From positions 1 through 58,302 of the forward strand of contig JAKOTN010000045.1 of NCBI GenBank assembly GCA_029776255.1: a DNA stretch of 58,302 nucleotides, given 5' to 3'. The stretch is from Pseudomonadota bacterium (GTDB lineage: Bacteria > Pseudomonadota > Gammaproteobacteria > Burkholderiales > Rhodocyclaceae). Shown piece after piece: positions 1 through 8,334 of this stretch (position 1 is the first letter of the stretch; each line of letters starts with the position of its first letter). Below the pieces are notes generated by a model. It ran no database searches. It was not told the DNA's origin and worked only from the letters and a program-made list of their open reading frames with translations. The position numbers and the translations under genes were made by a program.

Positions 1-38
1 CAGCGTTTAATCTGAGCCAGGATCAAACTCTTCAGTTA
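1..38 (-). rRNA. 16S rRNA gene, 5' end only (partial)
   Basis: Read on the minus strand, this segment carries the universal 5' block of bacterial 16S rRNA, including the AGAGTTTGATCCTGGCTCAG primer site. The gene runs leftward off the window, so only the first few tens of bases are present. The mature 5' end is placed near 38 by aligning the TGAAGAG element with other 16S genes and could be off by a few bases. Two strong promoters and a boxA-like site lie upstream on the same strand. Confidence 0.95.
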
Positions 39-189
39 AAATCCTTGAAACTCTCGCTCGACGTTCTTCACACTAACCCAAATCCCTTCAGGCTAGCTTC
101 TTTACTTCCGTGCGAGTTCTCCATCTCTTCGATAACCCGCTCACGCAAATTATCACCAGACCAAAAACCCACACCTATCGGTCGTCTCA

Positions 190-200
190 TTTTTAAAGAA
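190..200 (-). promoter_or_regulatory. boxA-like antitermination site in the rRNA leader
   Basis: The minus strand reads TTCTTTAAAAA here, close to the boxA element of rRNA leaders bound by NusB/NusE. It lies between the proximal promoter (255-282) and the 16S 5' end, which is where boxA is expected. The assignment is by sequence resemblance and position only. Confidence 0.5.
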
Positions 201-254
201 CCGCAGTCGCTTGGCAAGCCGAACTGTTTGCTGCCAGAGCAGCGAGAGGGGCGC

Positions 255-282
255 ATTATACAGTCGTTTTCGGTAGCGTCAA
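255..282 (-). promoter_or_regulatory. rRNA operon promoter, proximal
   Basis: On the minus strand a TTGACG -35 box (277-282) and a perfect TATAAT -10 box (255-260) are separated by 16 bases. It points at the 16S gene about 215 bases away. It is the second of two tandem promoters, the usual arrangement for bacterial rRNA operons. Confidence 0.85.
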
Positions 283-411
283 CACCTGCCAATCACATTT
301 TCCCGAAAACCGCCCGCCTGCTTTCCTCAACTGCATTTGCTACCTGAACGCCGCTTTAACACAATGATTTTCAATTGCTTTTCATGTCGTCGCCAGCAGC
401 GAAGGAGCCGA

Positions 412-439
412 ATTATACAGTGCTCCACGGTTGAGTCAA
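412..439 (-). promoter_or_regulatory. rRNA operon promoter, distal
   Basis: On the minus strand a TTGACT -35 box (434-439) and a perfect TATAAT -10 box (412-417) are separated by 16 bases, the same geometry as the promoter at 255-282. The sequence around both -10 boxes is also alike (CTGTATAAT). This suggests tandem duplication of the promoter. Confidence 0.85.
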
Positions 440-639
440 CAGTCTGTTCGCCCATTTGTGAGATATTCGACAAACAGAGGGATGTCGCCAGACGTTAATG
501 CTCCGACGGATACGCATGGATCATCAATTCAGTACCGCTGGGGACACAAAATGGCGGTGAGGCGACAGATCCAGATGCGGTCACGCGATTGCCTGCATAC
601 TCTCGCCTATCCATTGCGAGAACGATTGGGGACAACATC

Positions 640-2592
640 ATGCGCAGCAAGATCGTAACCGCCGACGAGGCGATTGCCCTGATTCGGGATGGCGATACCC
701 TGGCTAGCACCGGGTTCGTCCAGACGGGCTTCGCCGAGGCATTGCTGTCGGCGCTGGAGCGGCGCTTCCTTGCCACCGGCAGCCCTAGAAATCTGGCCTT
801 GTTCGCCGCTGCCGGACAGGGCGATGGCAAGACCCTGGGACTCAATCACCTGGGGCACGAAGGCTTGTTGCGCCGGGTGGTGGCCGGCCACTGGGGCCGC
901 ATGCCGAGGGTCGCGCAACTGGCGCTCGACAATCGCATCCAGGCGTATAACCTGCCGCAAGGCATCATCTGCCAGCTGTTCCGGGATCTGGCCTCGGGCA
1001 AGCCGGGCACTTTTTCCAAGGTCGGACTGCACACGTTTGTCGATCCGCGCTACGACGGTGGCCGGGTCAATGCCACCACCACCAAGGATATCGTCAATCT
1101 CGTCGACGTCGCGGGTGATGAATGGCTTTTCTACAAGGTGGGGACGGTCAATGTTGCTTTCGTGCGCGGCACGACGGCCGACACTTTCGGCAACATCACC
1201 ATGGAGCGCGAGGCGCTGACCCTCAACAATCTCGCCATGGCCATGGCGGCCAAGAACAGCAACGGAATCGTGATCGCCCAGGTCGAACGGATCGCGGAAC
1301 GTAACGGGCTGCCGCCGCGACAGGTAAAAATTCCCGGAATTCTGGTCGATTGCGTGGTGGTGGCGGAACCGGCGCAGCACATGCAAACCCTGGCCACCCC
1401 GTATAACGCCGCCTATGCCGGCGAGTTCCGGGTTCCCGCCGCCAGTCTGGTGTCGACGCCCTTGAGCGAGCGCAAGATCATCGCCCGTCGCGCCGCCTTC
1501 GAATTGCCGCCCAACGGCATCATCAATCTGGGCGTCGGCATGCCCGAGGGCGTGGCGACAGTCGCCAACGAGGAACGGATTGCGCATCTGCTGACGCTGA
1601 CGGTCGAATCCGGCCTGATCGGCGGCATTCCCGCCACCGGGGGGAATTTCGGCACCGGGGTCAACATGGACGCGGTAATCGACGAGAACCAGCAATTCGA
1701 TTTCTACGATGGCGGTGGCCTGGACATGGCCTGTCTTGGCATGGCCGAATGCGACGCCCTCGGCAATGTCAATGTCAGCCGCTTCGGCGGTCGCCTGACC
1801 GGCGCCGGCGGTTTCATCAACATCAGCCAGAACGCCCGTCTGGTGGTTTTCGTCGGCACCTTCACCGGCAGCGGTCTCAAGGTGGACGTCAATGACGGCA
1901 AGCTACGGATCGTTCAGGAAGGTCGACAGCGAAAATTCGTCAAACAGGTTGGGCAAATCACCTTCAACGGCCAGTACGCCTATGATCGCGGCAAGCCCGT
2001 TTATTACGTCACCGAACGCTGCGTGTTCCGGCGGGTCCGGCGGGGACTGGCGCTGATCGAGGTGGCGCCCGGAATCGAGGTGGCGCGGGACATTCTGCCG
2101 CACATGGATTTCGAGCCGATCGTCGGCGAATACGGCGAGATGGATGCGCGGATCTTCAATGCCAACCCAATGGGCCTGGTGGCCGAGTTGCTCAACCTCT
2201 CGCTCCCTGAGCGAGTCATTTACGACCCGGATCGCAATATCCTGTTCCTCAATTTCGAGGGCATGCATGTCCGCGGCCCCGACGACGTGCAGGCGATCTG
2301 GGATATCTGCGAATTGCGCTGTCGGGCGGCCGGCAAGCGGGTCGGCGTGATCATCAACTACGACCGCTTCCGGATCAACCAGGACATGTACGACGCTTAC
2401 GCCGAGATGGACCGCTACTTTCTGGACAACTATTTCAGCCAGATCACGCGCTACGCCACCAGCGCCTTCCTGCGCGCCAAGCTGGGTGAAGCCTTCTCCG
2501 CGCGCAGCATCGCACCCCACATTTTCGAACGCCGTGAAGAAGCGCAAGCGTTTCTGGCCGGACGCAACGGCGAGGACGGCCGGCGAACGTGA
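640..2592 (+). CDS. Acyl-CoA:acetate/3-ketoacid CoA-transferase, long form
   Basis: A family I CoA-transferase carrying the alpha-like and beta-like halves in one chain, as in the E. coli YdiF group. It would transfer CoA between short-chain acyl groups and acetate or 3-ketoacids in the cytoplasm. The first about 270 residues form the alpha-like domain. The beta-like domain follows, with the ESGLIGG segment holding the likely catalytic glutamate (around residue 325) and a glycine-rich GGNFGTG turn. At 650 residues it exceeds the about 530 typical of YdiF; the extra about 120 C-terminal residues (after DFEPIVGEY) form a separate domain with no motif I recognise. I chose the ATG at 640 because homology starts at MRSKIVTADEA; an in-frame start 51 bases upstream is less likely. 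It stands alone and converges with glrR. The exact substrate is not known. Confidence 0.85.
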   Translation: MRSKIVTADEAIALIRDGDTLASTGFVQTGFAEALLSALERRFLATGSPRNLALFAAAGQGDGKTLGLNHLGHEGLLRRVVAGHWGRMPRVAQLALDNRIQAYNLPQGIICQLFRDLASGKPGTFSKVGLHTFVDPRYDGGRVNATTTKDIVNLVDVAGDEWLFYKVGTVNVAFVRGTTADTFGNITMEREALTLNNLAMAMAAKNSNGIVIAQVERIAERNGLPPRQVKIPGILVDCVVVAEPAQHMQTLATPYNAAYAGEFRVPAASLVSTPLSERKIIARRAAFELPPNGIINLGVGMPEGVATVANEERIAHLLTLTVESGLIGGIPATGGNFGTGVNMDAVIDENQQFDFYDGGGLDMACLGMAECDALGNVNVSRFGGRLTGAGGFINISQNARLVVFVGTFTGSGLKVDVNDGKLRIVQEGRQRKFVKQVGQITFNGQYAYDRGKPVYYVTERCVFRRVRRGLALIEVAPGIEVARDILPHMDFEPIVGEYGEMDARIFNANPMGLVAELLNLSLPERVIYDPDRNILFLNFEGMHVRGPDDVQAIWDICELRCRAAGKRVGVIINYDRFRINQDMYDAYAEMDRYFLDNYFSQITRYATSAFLRAKLGEAFSARSIAPHIFERREEAQAFLAGRNGEDGRRT

Positions 2593-2705
2593 ATCGCGGA
2601 TCGTCGCCAGAGGCACGAACGAGGCTTCACGCCGATGCGGCCACTCACCGGCGACATGCGACCTTTCGGGCAAGAAATGCGCCGCCCGGCACGGGTCGAC
2701 GACAA

Positions 2706-4085
2706 TCAGCGATCGTCGCCCTCCTCGCGGAACATGCTCGGTGTTAATTCGTGCTTCTGTAGCAGCCGATAAAACTCGGTGCGGTTGCGTTCGGCGATGC
2801 GCGCCGCGTCGGCAACGTTGCCATCGGTCAGTTTCAGCAGTTGCACCAGATAGCTGCGCTCGAAACGCTGCTTGGCTTCGGCATACGACAAGGCCTCCAG
2901 GGTCGGCTGGCGGAGCGCGCGCTGAATCAACGGCAAGCCGATCAATGGCGTGGTCGTCAAGGCACACGCCTGTTCGACGACATTGAACAACTGGCGGATA
3001 TTTCCCGGCCAGGCGGCGCCGGTGAGCGCGGCGAGCGCTTCCGGTGCGACGCCGACGATTCCTTTGTCGTATTTCCCGACCAATTGCGCGATGAAGTGCG
3101 CGGTCAGCAAGGGAATATCCTCCCGTCGCTCCTCCAGGCGCGGCAGGATCAAGGTGACGACGTCCAGACGGTAGTAAAGATCCTCGCGAAAGCGTCCTTC
3201 AGCCAGCGCCACCTCCAGATCGCGGTGAGTGGCCGACAGCACTCGCACATCGACCGGCTCGGCGCGGGTAGCGCCTACCGGTCGCACGGCTTTCTCCTGT
3301 AGCACGCGCAGCAGTTTGACTTGCAGCGCCAACGGCATGTCGCCGATTTCGTCGAGGAACAGTGTCCCGCCATCGGCCGCCTTGAACAGGCCGTTATGTT
3401 CGTTGACGGCGCCGGTGAAGGCGCCCCGGGCATGCCCGAACAACTCCGATTCCAGCAATTGTTCCGGAATGGCGCCACAGTTGATGGCCACGAACGGTGC
3501 CTTGGCACGCGGACTGGCGCGATGAATGGCGCGAGCCAGCACTTCCTTGCCAGTGCCGCTCTCACCGCGGATCAGGACGCTGGCGTCCGACGCGGCAACC
3601 ACCCGAGCCTCTTCCAGCAATTCGGCCATCCGGCTGCTGCGAAAGACGATCCCTTCCCGCCACGCCTCGCCGTCACCACTTTCCCGCCCGCCGCCAGGCA
3701 AGGACAATTGCAGCGCCTGCTGTATTTTGTCGAGCAGGATTTTGCTGTCGAAAGGTTTGGTCAGGTAGCCGAAAACGCCTTGCGACATGGCTTGCACGGC
3801 ATCGGGAATCGTCCCGTGCGCGGTCAACAATATCACCGGCAAGGTCGGCAAGCTTCGACGGATGTCTTCAAACAGCGCCAGGCCGTCCTTCCCCGGCAAA
3901 CGGATATCGCTGATCACCAGTCGCGGCGGCGCGACGGCAATCCGCGCCAGTCCTTCCTCGGCGGAACTGGCCGTCGACACCCGGTAGCCGCACGCGTGCA
4001 GACGCATCGCCAGCAAGCGCAGCAAATGCTGATCGTCGTCGACAATCAGGATGTGGGCGGCGTCGGAACCGGCGCTGGTGTTCAT
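2706..4085 (-). CDS. glrR: Sigma-54-dependent response regulator, GlrR type
   Basis: NtrC-family regulator of 459 residues. The receiver domain occupies residues 10-125, with phospho-acceptor Asp60 in ISDIRLPG. The AAA+ domain (about 145-385) has the Walker A GESGTGKE, the GAFTGA loop that contacts sigma-54, and the LFLDEIGDM Walker B. A C-terminal Fis-type helix-turn-helix ([17 protein letters not shown]) binds DNA. It is the last gene of a leftward operon with qseG and glrK; its ATG overlaps the qseG stop by 4 bases. This order (glrK-qseG-glrR) matches the enterobacterial GlrK/GlrR system, which responds to envelope stress and activates small-RNA promoters. The targets in this organism are unknown. 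Confidence 0.88.
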   Translation of the reverse strand: MNTSAGSDAAHILIVDDDQHLLRLLAMRLHACGYRVSTASSAEEGLARIAVAPPRLVISDIRLPGKDGLALFEDIRRSLPTLPVILLTAHGTIPDAVQAMSQGVFGYLTKPFDSKILLDKIQQALQLSLPGGGRESGDGEAWREGIVFRSSRMAELLEEARVVAASDASVLIRGESGTGKEVLARAIHRASPRAKAPFVAINCGAIPEQLLESELFGHARGAFTGAVNEHNGLFKAADGGTLFLDEIGDMPLALQVKLLRVLQEKAVRPVGATRAEPVDVRVLSATHRDLEVALAEGRFREDLYYRLDVVTLILPRLEERREDIPLLTAHFIAQLVGKYDKGIVGVAPEALAALTGAAWPGNIRQLFNVVEQACALTTTPLIGLPLIQRALRQPTLEALSYAEAKQRFERSYLVQLLKLTDGNVADAARIAERNRTEFYRLLQKHELTPSMFREEGDDR

Positions 4086-4645
4086 CGCGGGCTTGCCGCC
4101 GGTTTCCCGCCAAGCTTGGAGCGTAGCGGGATCGAGTGCTCGATGTTGGCCATGGCGTCGAGTTTTTCCTGAATTTCGTCGCCCCGGCGCTGACTGTCTT
4201 TCAACTGCTGGGTAAGTTTTTCGTTCTGGAATTCAAGCTTCTGCTTCTCCTGTTCGAGCTTCAGCCGCTCTTGATATTGCTGCGCCAAAGCCCGCGCCAG
4301 GGGGTGAAGGCTGACCGATTCCGGCGCGTTCGTTTTCAACACGCCGTCCAGCAGCGCAATCGCGCGCGCGAGATCCGCCGTGCCACGCGACTGGGCAAGC
4401 AGCATGGCCTGACGGACATGCGTCGAGGGCGTCTGCCGAACCATCGTCAAGACCTTGCGTTCGCGCGCCAGCTCCGGCGGTGACAAACGTTGCAGCAGTT
4501 GCAGATAACCGAGCACCGGCAGCATCGCCGTCTCGTCGACCGGCGACACCGCCTTGCGCGCCGCCGATTCCTCCGCCGGTTGCCCGGCGCACGCTCCAAG
4601 TAGAGCGGCGACCAGCGGCGGCAGCCAGCGCCATTCACGCCGCAC
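4082..4645 (-). CDS. qseG: QseG-like lipoprotein of the GlrK/GlrR system
   Basis: A 187-residue putative outer-membrane lipoprotein. The N-terminus (MRREWRWLPPLVAALLGAC) is a signal peptide ending in a lipobox, with Cys19 as the lipidation site. The middle contains MLPVLGYLQLLQRL, typical of the QseG/YfhG family. Residues about 120-165 are a charged predicted coiled coil rich in Glu, Lys and Gln. It overlaps glrK upstream by 11 bases and glrR downstream by 4 bases, so the three are almost certainly cotranslated. In E. coli QseG binds and stimulates the sensor kinase; the same role is inferred here from gene order and architecture. Confidence 0.75.
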   Translation of the reverse strand: MRREWRWLPPLVAALLGACAGQPAEESAARKAVSPVDETAMLPVLGYLQLLQRLSPPELARERKVLTMVRQTPSTHVRQAMLLAQSRGTADLARAIALLDGVLKTNAPESVSLHPLARALAQQYQERLKLEQEKQKLEFQNEKLTQQLKDSQRRGDEIQEKLDAMANIEHSIPLRSKLGGKPAASPR

Positions 4646-6041
4646 GGGGCACCTCGATCTGAAAATTGGCGCCGGACGCCTGCCCCGGAATCAGCTGTAC
4701 CCGTCCCCCCATCGCGGTCGCCAGCTCGCGGACGATCGACAGCCCAACGCCACTGCCCTGCCTGGGCGCCGGCGCCGCGCGGCGCCCCTGGACGAATGGC
4801 TCGAAAATCCGCTCCGCATCTTCCTCGGCAACCCCGGCCCCTTGATCGAGGCAAGCGATGTTGACCACTTCGCCGGAAAGAGTGGCCGTCAGCCAGATGG
4901 CGCCTCCTTCCGGGCTGAAATCGATGGCATTGGAAAGCAAGTTGTCGACCGCCACCTGCAATTTTTCGCCATCCAGCACCTGCCGACCGGCTGGCGCGTC
5001 GCAAAACACACTCAGGCGGCGCGCCTGTATTTGCAGTTCGCGCCCGCGCACCACTTCGGCCAGCAATTGGCCGAGATGCACCGGGCGGTACCGCAAACGA
5101 CGGGCGTCGAAAGCCGCGGCATTCAGCCGCAACAGACTTTCGATATGTCCTTGCAGGGTCATCACGTTGTGCTGCAGGATTTCCACCACCTCTCTCTGCG
5201 TGCCGTCCAGCGGCCCGACCACTTGCTCCTGCAACAAGGCAATTCCCTCTCGCAGGGCGGTCAGCGGCGTTTTCAGTTCGTGCGAGACATGGCGCAGGGT
5301 CTGTTCGCGCTCCGCCTCCAGATCGGCCAGACGCCGCCGCAACCAGTCCAGGCGACGCCCCACGACGCGAAGGTCGGCCGGCCCGCGCACCGTGACCGTT
5401 TCGTCGAAGCGGCTTTCTCCCAGACGGGCGATAGCCCGTTCGAGCGCGCCGACCGGCCGCGACAGCCACCAACTCATCGCCAGCGCCACCAGAAAGGCGC
5501 CGGCCACCGCGGTCGCCAGCACGCTGGCAAGACGTAGTCGGCTGGCATCCAACTCGGCCAGCACCTCGGCGTTGCGCGTGTCGATCCAGCGCCGCCCCTT
5601 GTGCGCCAATTCGCCGTTGATTTCGGCCAGACGACTGAATAACGCCGTCAGCGCCACGGGCGGCGGCGATTGGTGCACGCTTCGCGCCAGTTCGCCCACC
5701 GTTCTCCGCCAGTCGCCCGGCGACTGCCCCAGAAACTCGCCGGGAATCGCTTCCAGATGGTCGACCGCCACCATCGCCCGCGCGACGTTCTCGTCGAAGC
5801 GTCCCAACAGGCCGGCATTCCCGATCACCATGAACTGCCGCGCGCTGCGCTCGAGATCGATGCTGCGATCGGCGAGTTCCTGGATCGAGGCGCTTAGTTG
5901 CAAGGCCTGCTCGTTGCCTTGCTGATTCCGCTCGACGAATTGTTCCAGCAACAACCAGCTGCGGATCGCCACCCAGCCCAATAGCAGCGCGATCAGCAAA
6001 AACCCGGCCAACATACTCTGGCGAAAGGAAATTCGGATCAT
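4635..6041 (-). CDS. glrK: Sensor histidine kinase, GlrK (QseE) type
   Basis: Inner-membrane kinase of 468 residues and first gene of the glrK-qseG-glrR operon. Transmembrane segments lie at about 8-28 and 175-195, enclosing a helical periplasmic sensor region of about 145 residues. A HAMP linker follows at about 195-245. The HisKA motif HVSHELKTPLTALREG places the phospho-acceptor at His254. The C-terminal ATPase has the N box (VDNLLSNAIDFSPEGG), the G1 box (LDQGAGV) and the G2 box (GSGVGLSIV). It should phosphorylate GlrR. The first codon is ATG at 6041. A TAGACT hexamer sits close upstream but I cannot pair it with a good -35. Confidence 0.87.
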   Translation of the reverse strand: MIRISFRQSMLAGFLLIALLLGWVAIRSWLLLEQFVERNQQGNEQALQLSASIQELADRSIDLERSARQFMVIGNAGLLGRFDENVARAMVAVDHLEAIPGEFLGQSPGDWRRTVGELARSVHQSPPPVALTALFSRLAEINGELAHKGRRWIDTRNAEVLAELDASRLRLASVLATAVAGAFLVALAMSWWLSRPVGALERAIARLGESRFDETVTVRGPADLRVVGRRLDWLRRRLADLEAEREQTLRHVSHELKTPLTALREGIALLQEQVVGPLDGTQREVVEILQHNVMTLQGHIESLLRLNAAAFDARRLRYRPVHLGQLLAEVVRGRELQIQARRLSVFCDAPAGRQVLDGEKLQVAVDNLLSNAIDFSPEGGAIWLTATLSGEVVNIACLDQGAGVAEEDAERIFEPFVQGRRAAPAPRQGSGVGLSIVRELATAMGGRVQLIPGQASGANFQIEVPRAA

Positions 6042-6315
6042 GATCGCGCAAGTCTAGCAGTCCGCGACACCGGATGTGTCGACCACGCCGGGCGCTCCGC
6101 CAATGTCGCCATGTAGCGACAGCGCAAGTGTCTGAGCCATTGAGGATAATCGACATCGACGGCGAATCGCGTCGCTTTTTCACGACAAAACAAGGGCAAA
6201 TCTTACGGATCGAAACAAAGAAACGCTTCCAACCCTATATTTTATAACCAAATAAATTTCTGGCACGGATCTCGCTTTGCCCTCGACGACTTCCAACCCC
6301 AGAGAGCAAAACCAT

Positions 6316-6957
6316 ATGTTCAGCAAATCTCCCATTCTTGGTCGCAACGAATCCACCACCCCGCCCGAAACCAAACGGGCGATCCCTTCTCCGGCCAGCG
6401 CCGAGATCAAGCCAGCGATGATCGATCCGGAAGTCGCCGTCGGCAAGAGTTTCCCGGCCCCGCGTGTTCCGCCGCCGTTGACGGTTGGACAAACCCTGGC
6501 GCGCCCGCTTGCCCAGGCCGCGGTCGTCGCGACGTCGGCGTCGGCATCGACCGCCGGCAAAACGGCGTCGGCCAACGATCCGGTGGTGGGCGCCCATCTG
6601 ATCGTCGGCCCCGAGGTCAAGCTCAAGGGCGCCGAAATCCTGAATTGCGACACCCTGGTCGTTGAAGGCCGCGTCGAAGCGACCATGGACAGCCGGATCA
6701 TCCGCATCGCCGAAAACGGCGCGTTTATCGGCAAGGTCAGCATCGATACCGCGGAGATCCACGGCACTTTCGAGGGGGACCTGACCGCGCGTAGCCAACT
6801 GGTGATTCATTCGACCGGCAAGGTGCACGGAACGGTGCGCTATGGCCGGCTGATCGCCGAGGACGGTTGCGAACTAGGCGGTCATGTCGCCCCCCTCGCC
6901 GCCAACGTCGTACCGGACACCGGAACGGAAGTCGCCGCGTTTCCCAAGGCGGTTTAA
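6316..6957 (+). CDS. Bactofilin family protein (polymer-forming cytoskeletal protein)
   Basis: A 213-residue protein with a disordered, Pro/Ala-rich N-terminus (1-90) and a bactofilin core (about 95-190). The core is a right-handed beta-helix made of repeated short strands with conserved Gly, seen in VVGAHLIVGPEVKLKG, LVVEGRVEATMDSR and VHGTVRYGRLIAEDG. Bactofilins polymerise without nucleotide and act in cell shape, polarity or as scaffolds near the membrane. I chose ATG 6316, preceded by an AGAGAG sequence 10 bases upstream; an in-frame ATG 39 bases earlier lacks support. The next gene begins 12 bases after the stop with an AAGGAG ribosome site overlapping this gene's end, so the two form an operon. 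Confidence 0.85.
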   Translation: MFSKSPILGRNESTTPPETKRAIPSPASAEIKPAMIDPEVAVGKSFPAPRVPPPLTVGQTLARPLAQAAVVATSASASTAGKTASANDPVVGAHLIVGPEVKLKGAEILNCDTLVVEGRVEATMDSRIIRIAENGAFIGKVSIDTAEIHGTFEGDLTARSQLVIHSTGKVHGTVRYGRLIAEDGCELGGHVAPLAANVVPDTGTEVAAFPKAV

Positions 6958-6969
6958 GGAGCGGCGAAA

Positions 6970-7656
6970 ATGCGGATTGCCTTTTACAACGATAAACAGC
7001 GGGATTGGGAAATCGACTGGACGCAAGAAGCCCCTTCGCCTTGTTCCACCTCCCGACCCTGCCCACAAAACCCCGCCCCGCGGCCAAGTCCGCTACAACT
7101 TCAACCGCCGCCGCACGGCTACGATATCCGTCCGGCACGCACCCCCCGGCAATTGGCGCAGGCCCTCGAACTGGTCCGGCGAATGTACGCCTGGCGCGGC
7201 TACAGCGTGACGGCGACACTGCCGGCGTTCGACGATCCCAATCGGTTGACCCTCGTCGCCTGGCAGGCCGGCGAAGTGGCGGCAACCCTCACCATCGGAC
7301 GAGACTCTCCCGACGGCCTGCTGGCGGATGCGCTGTACCGCGACGAACTCGGCGCGCTGCGGGCGCGCGGTCGGGTTGTGTGCGAAGTGACGCGGCTGGC
7401 GGTCAATCCCGATCTGCGGTCCGCGAACCTGCTCGGCGACCTGTTCAAGGCAGCCCTGCGGTTTGGGCAGGAACGGTTCACCGCCAGCGATGTGATCGTC
7501 GAAATCAACCCGCGCCATCTCAATTACTACCGGCGCCGGTACGGTTTCCGGCAAATCGGCGCCATCAAGCCCTGTCCACGCGTCGATGCCCCGGCGGTTC
7601 TCCTGCACCAGGCAACGGACGGCATGCACCTGGCGCCGCGTTCGCCACGCCGTTGA
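6970..7656 (+). CDS. GNAT-fold acyltransferase, FeeM (N-acyl amino acid synthase)-like
   Basis: A 228-residue protein. After a Pro-rich N-terminus (about 20-50), residues about 55-210 match the FeeM/N-acyl amino acid synthase branch of the GNAT fold, which is also related to acyl-homoserine lactone synthases. Segments supporting this are the LVRRMYAWRGY start, the VCEVTRLAVNPDLRSANLL central strand and loop, and VIVEINPRHLNYYRRRYGF near the end. Such enzymes join a fatty acyl chain from acyl carrier protein to an amino acid. The family call comes from these segments; the substrate is not deducible. A strong AAGGAG ribosome site lies 9 bases before ATG 6970, and the gene is coupled to the bactofilin gene. 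Confidence 0.65.
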   Translation: MRIAFYNDKQRDWEIDWTQEAPSPCSTSRPCPQNPAPRPSPLQLQPPPHGYDIRPARTPRQLAQALELVRRMYAWRGYSVTATLPAFDDPNRLTLVAWQAGEVAATLTIGRDSPDGLLADALYRDELGALRARGRVVCEVTRLAVNPDLRSANLLGDLFKAALRFGQERFTASDVIVEINPRHLNYYRRRYGFRQIGAIKPCPRVDAPAVLLHQATDGMHLAPRSPRR

Positions 7657-7708
7657 TCCGGACCGGCGCCAATCGACGGCTCGCTGTCCGTTCCATCGCC
7701 GGTTGTGC

Positions 7709-7737
7709 TTGGGCTTCGGCCCACCGGGGATTAGACT
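7709..7737 (+). promoter_or_regulatory. Candidate promoter of the sigma-factor operon
   Basis: TTGGGC (7709-7714) and TAGACT (7732-7737) are 17 bases apart. The predicted transcription start, about 7 bases past the -10, would coincide with the ATG at 7744, which would make the message leaderless. The -35 is a poor match, so the call is tentative. Confidence 0.4.
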
Positions 7738-7743
7738 GCGAAC

Positions 7744-8334
7744 ATGCACGGCGACTGGAACGACGAACGATTGATGCTGGCCTACCGGACCGGCGATACC
7801 GAGGCGTTCACTGCCTTGTATCGCCGCCATCGCGGCCCGCTTTATCGCTACATGTTGCAACAGTGCGGCAACGCCGGCGTCGCCGAGGAGCTTTATCAGG
7901 ACGTCTGGATCAAGGTGGTGAACGCGCGCGCCGCGTATGAACCGCTGGCGCGCTTCACCACCTGGCTGTACCGGATCGCCCATCATCGCCTGATCGACCA
8001 CTACCGCCAGCATGCCCGGCATCTGCTGACGCAGTTCGCGCCCGATGTCGTCGGCGACGAGGCGGACGGCGCCGACGATTTGCTCGCCGGCCTGCCGGCG
8101 CCGGGCCACGAGACACCGCATGTCCTGCACGAGCGCCGGCACGTGGCGCGGCGCATCGACCAGGCGCTGGCGGCGCTGCCAGCGGCACAGCGGGAAGTGT
8201 TCATGATGGCGGAAGAAGGAGGACTAACCCTGGAGGAAATCGCCTCGGCCACCGACTGCGGCCGCGAAACAGTCAAAAGCCGGTTGCGTTACGCGCTGAA
8301 CAAACTTCGTCCCGCCCTGCAGGATCTGCTATGA
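7744..8334 (+). CDS. ECF-type sigma factor (sigma-70 family)
   Basis: A 196-residue RNA polymerase sigma factor. Region 2 spans about 12-85 (TEAFTALYRRHRGPLYRYML, then YQDVWIKV and ARFTTWLYRIAHHRLIDHYR, the -10-binding helix). Region 4 spans about 135-190 (ALAALPAAQREVFMMAEEGGLTLEEIA, followed by a recognition helix GRETVKSRLRYALNKLR). Regions 1 and 3 are missing, as in the ECF class. It is followed by a membrane protein whose ATG overlaps the stop by 4 bases, the usual position of an anti-sigma factor. No clear ribosome site precedes the ATG. The stimulus is unknown. Confidence 0.88.
   Translation: MHGDWNDERLMLAYRTGDTEAFTALYRRHRGPLYRYMLQQCGNAGVAEELYQDVWIKVVNARAAYEPLARFTTWLYRIAHHRLIDHYRQHARHLLTQFAPDVVGDEADGADDLLAGLPAPGHETPHVLHERRHVARRIDQALAALPAAQREVFMMAEEGGLTLEEIASATDCGRETVKSRLRYALNKLRPALQDLL

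Larger units (their letters stand above)
39..639. other. Non-coding region: rRNA leader and promoters, then spacer
   Basis: About 600 bases without a credible gene. The left part is the leader of the leftward rRNA operon, with the boxA-like site and two promoters listed separately. From 440 to 639 I see no gene. The small open frames have no recognisable protein content and overlap the promoter region. Confidence 0.7.

Noticed and set aside
4447-6183. A 578-codon open frame antithetical to glrK/qseG on the same strand
   Set aside because: It overlaps glrK and qseG in another frame, is dominated by Arg, Gly and Ala as expected for a shifted GC-rich frame, and matches no family.
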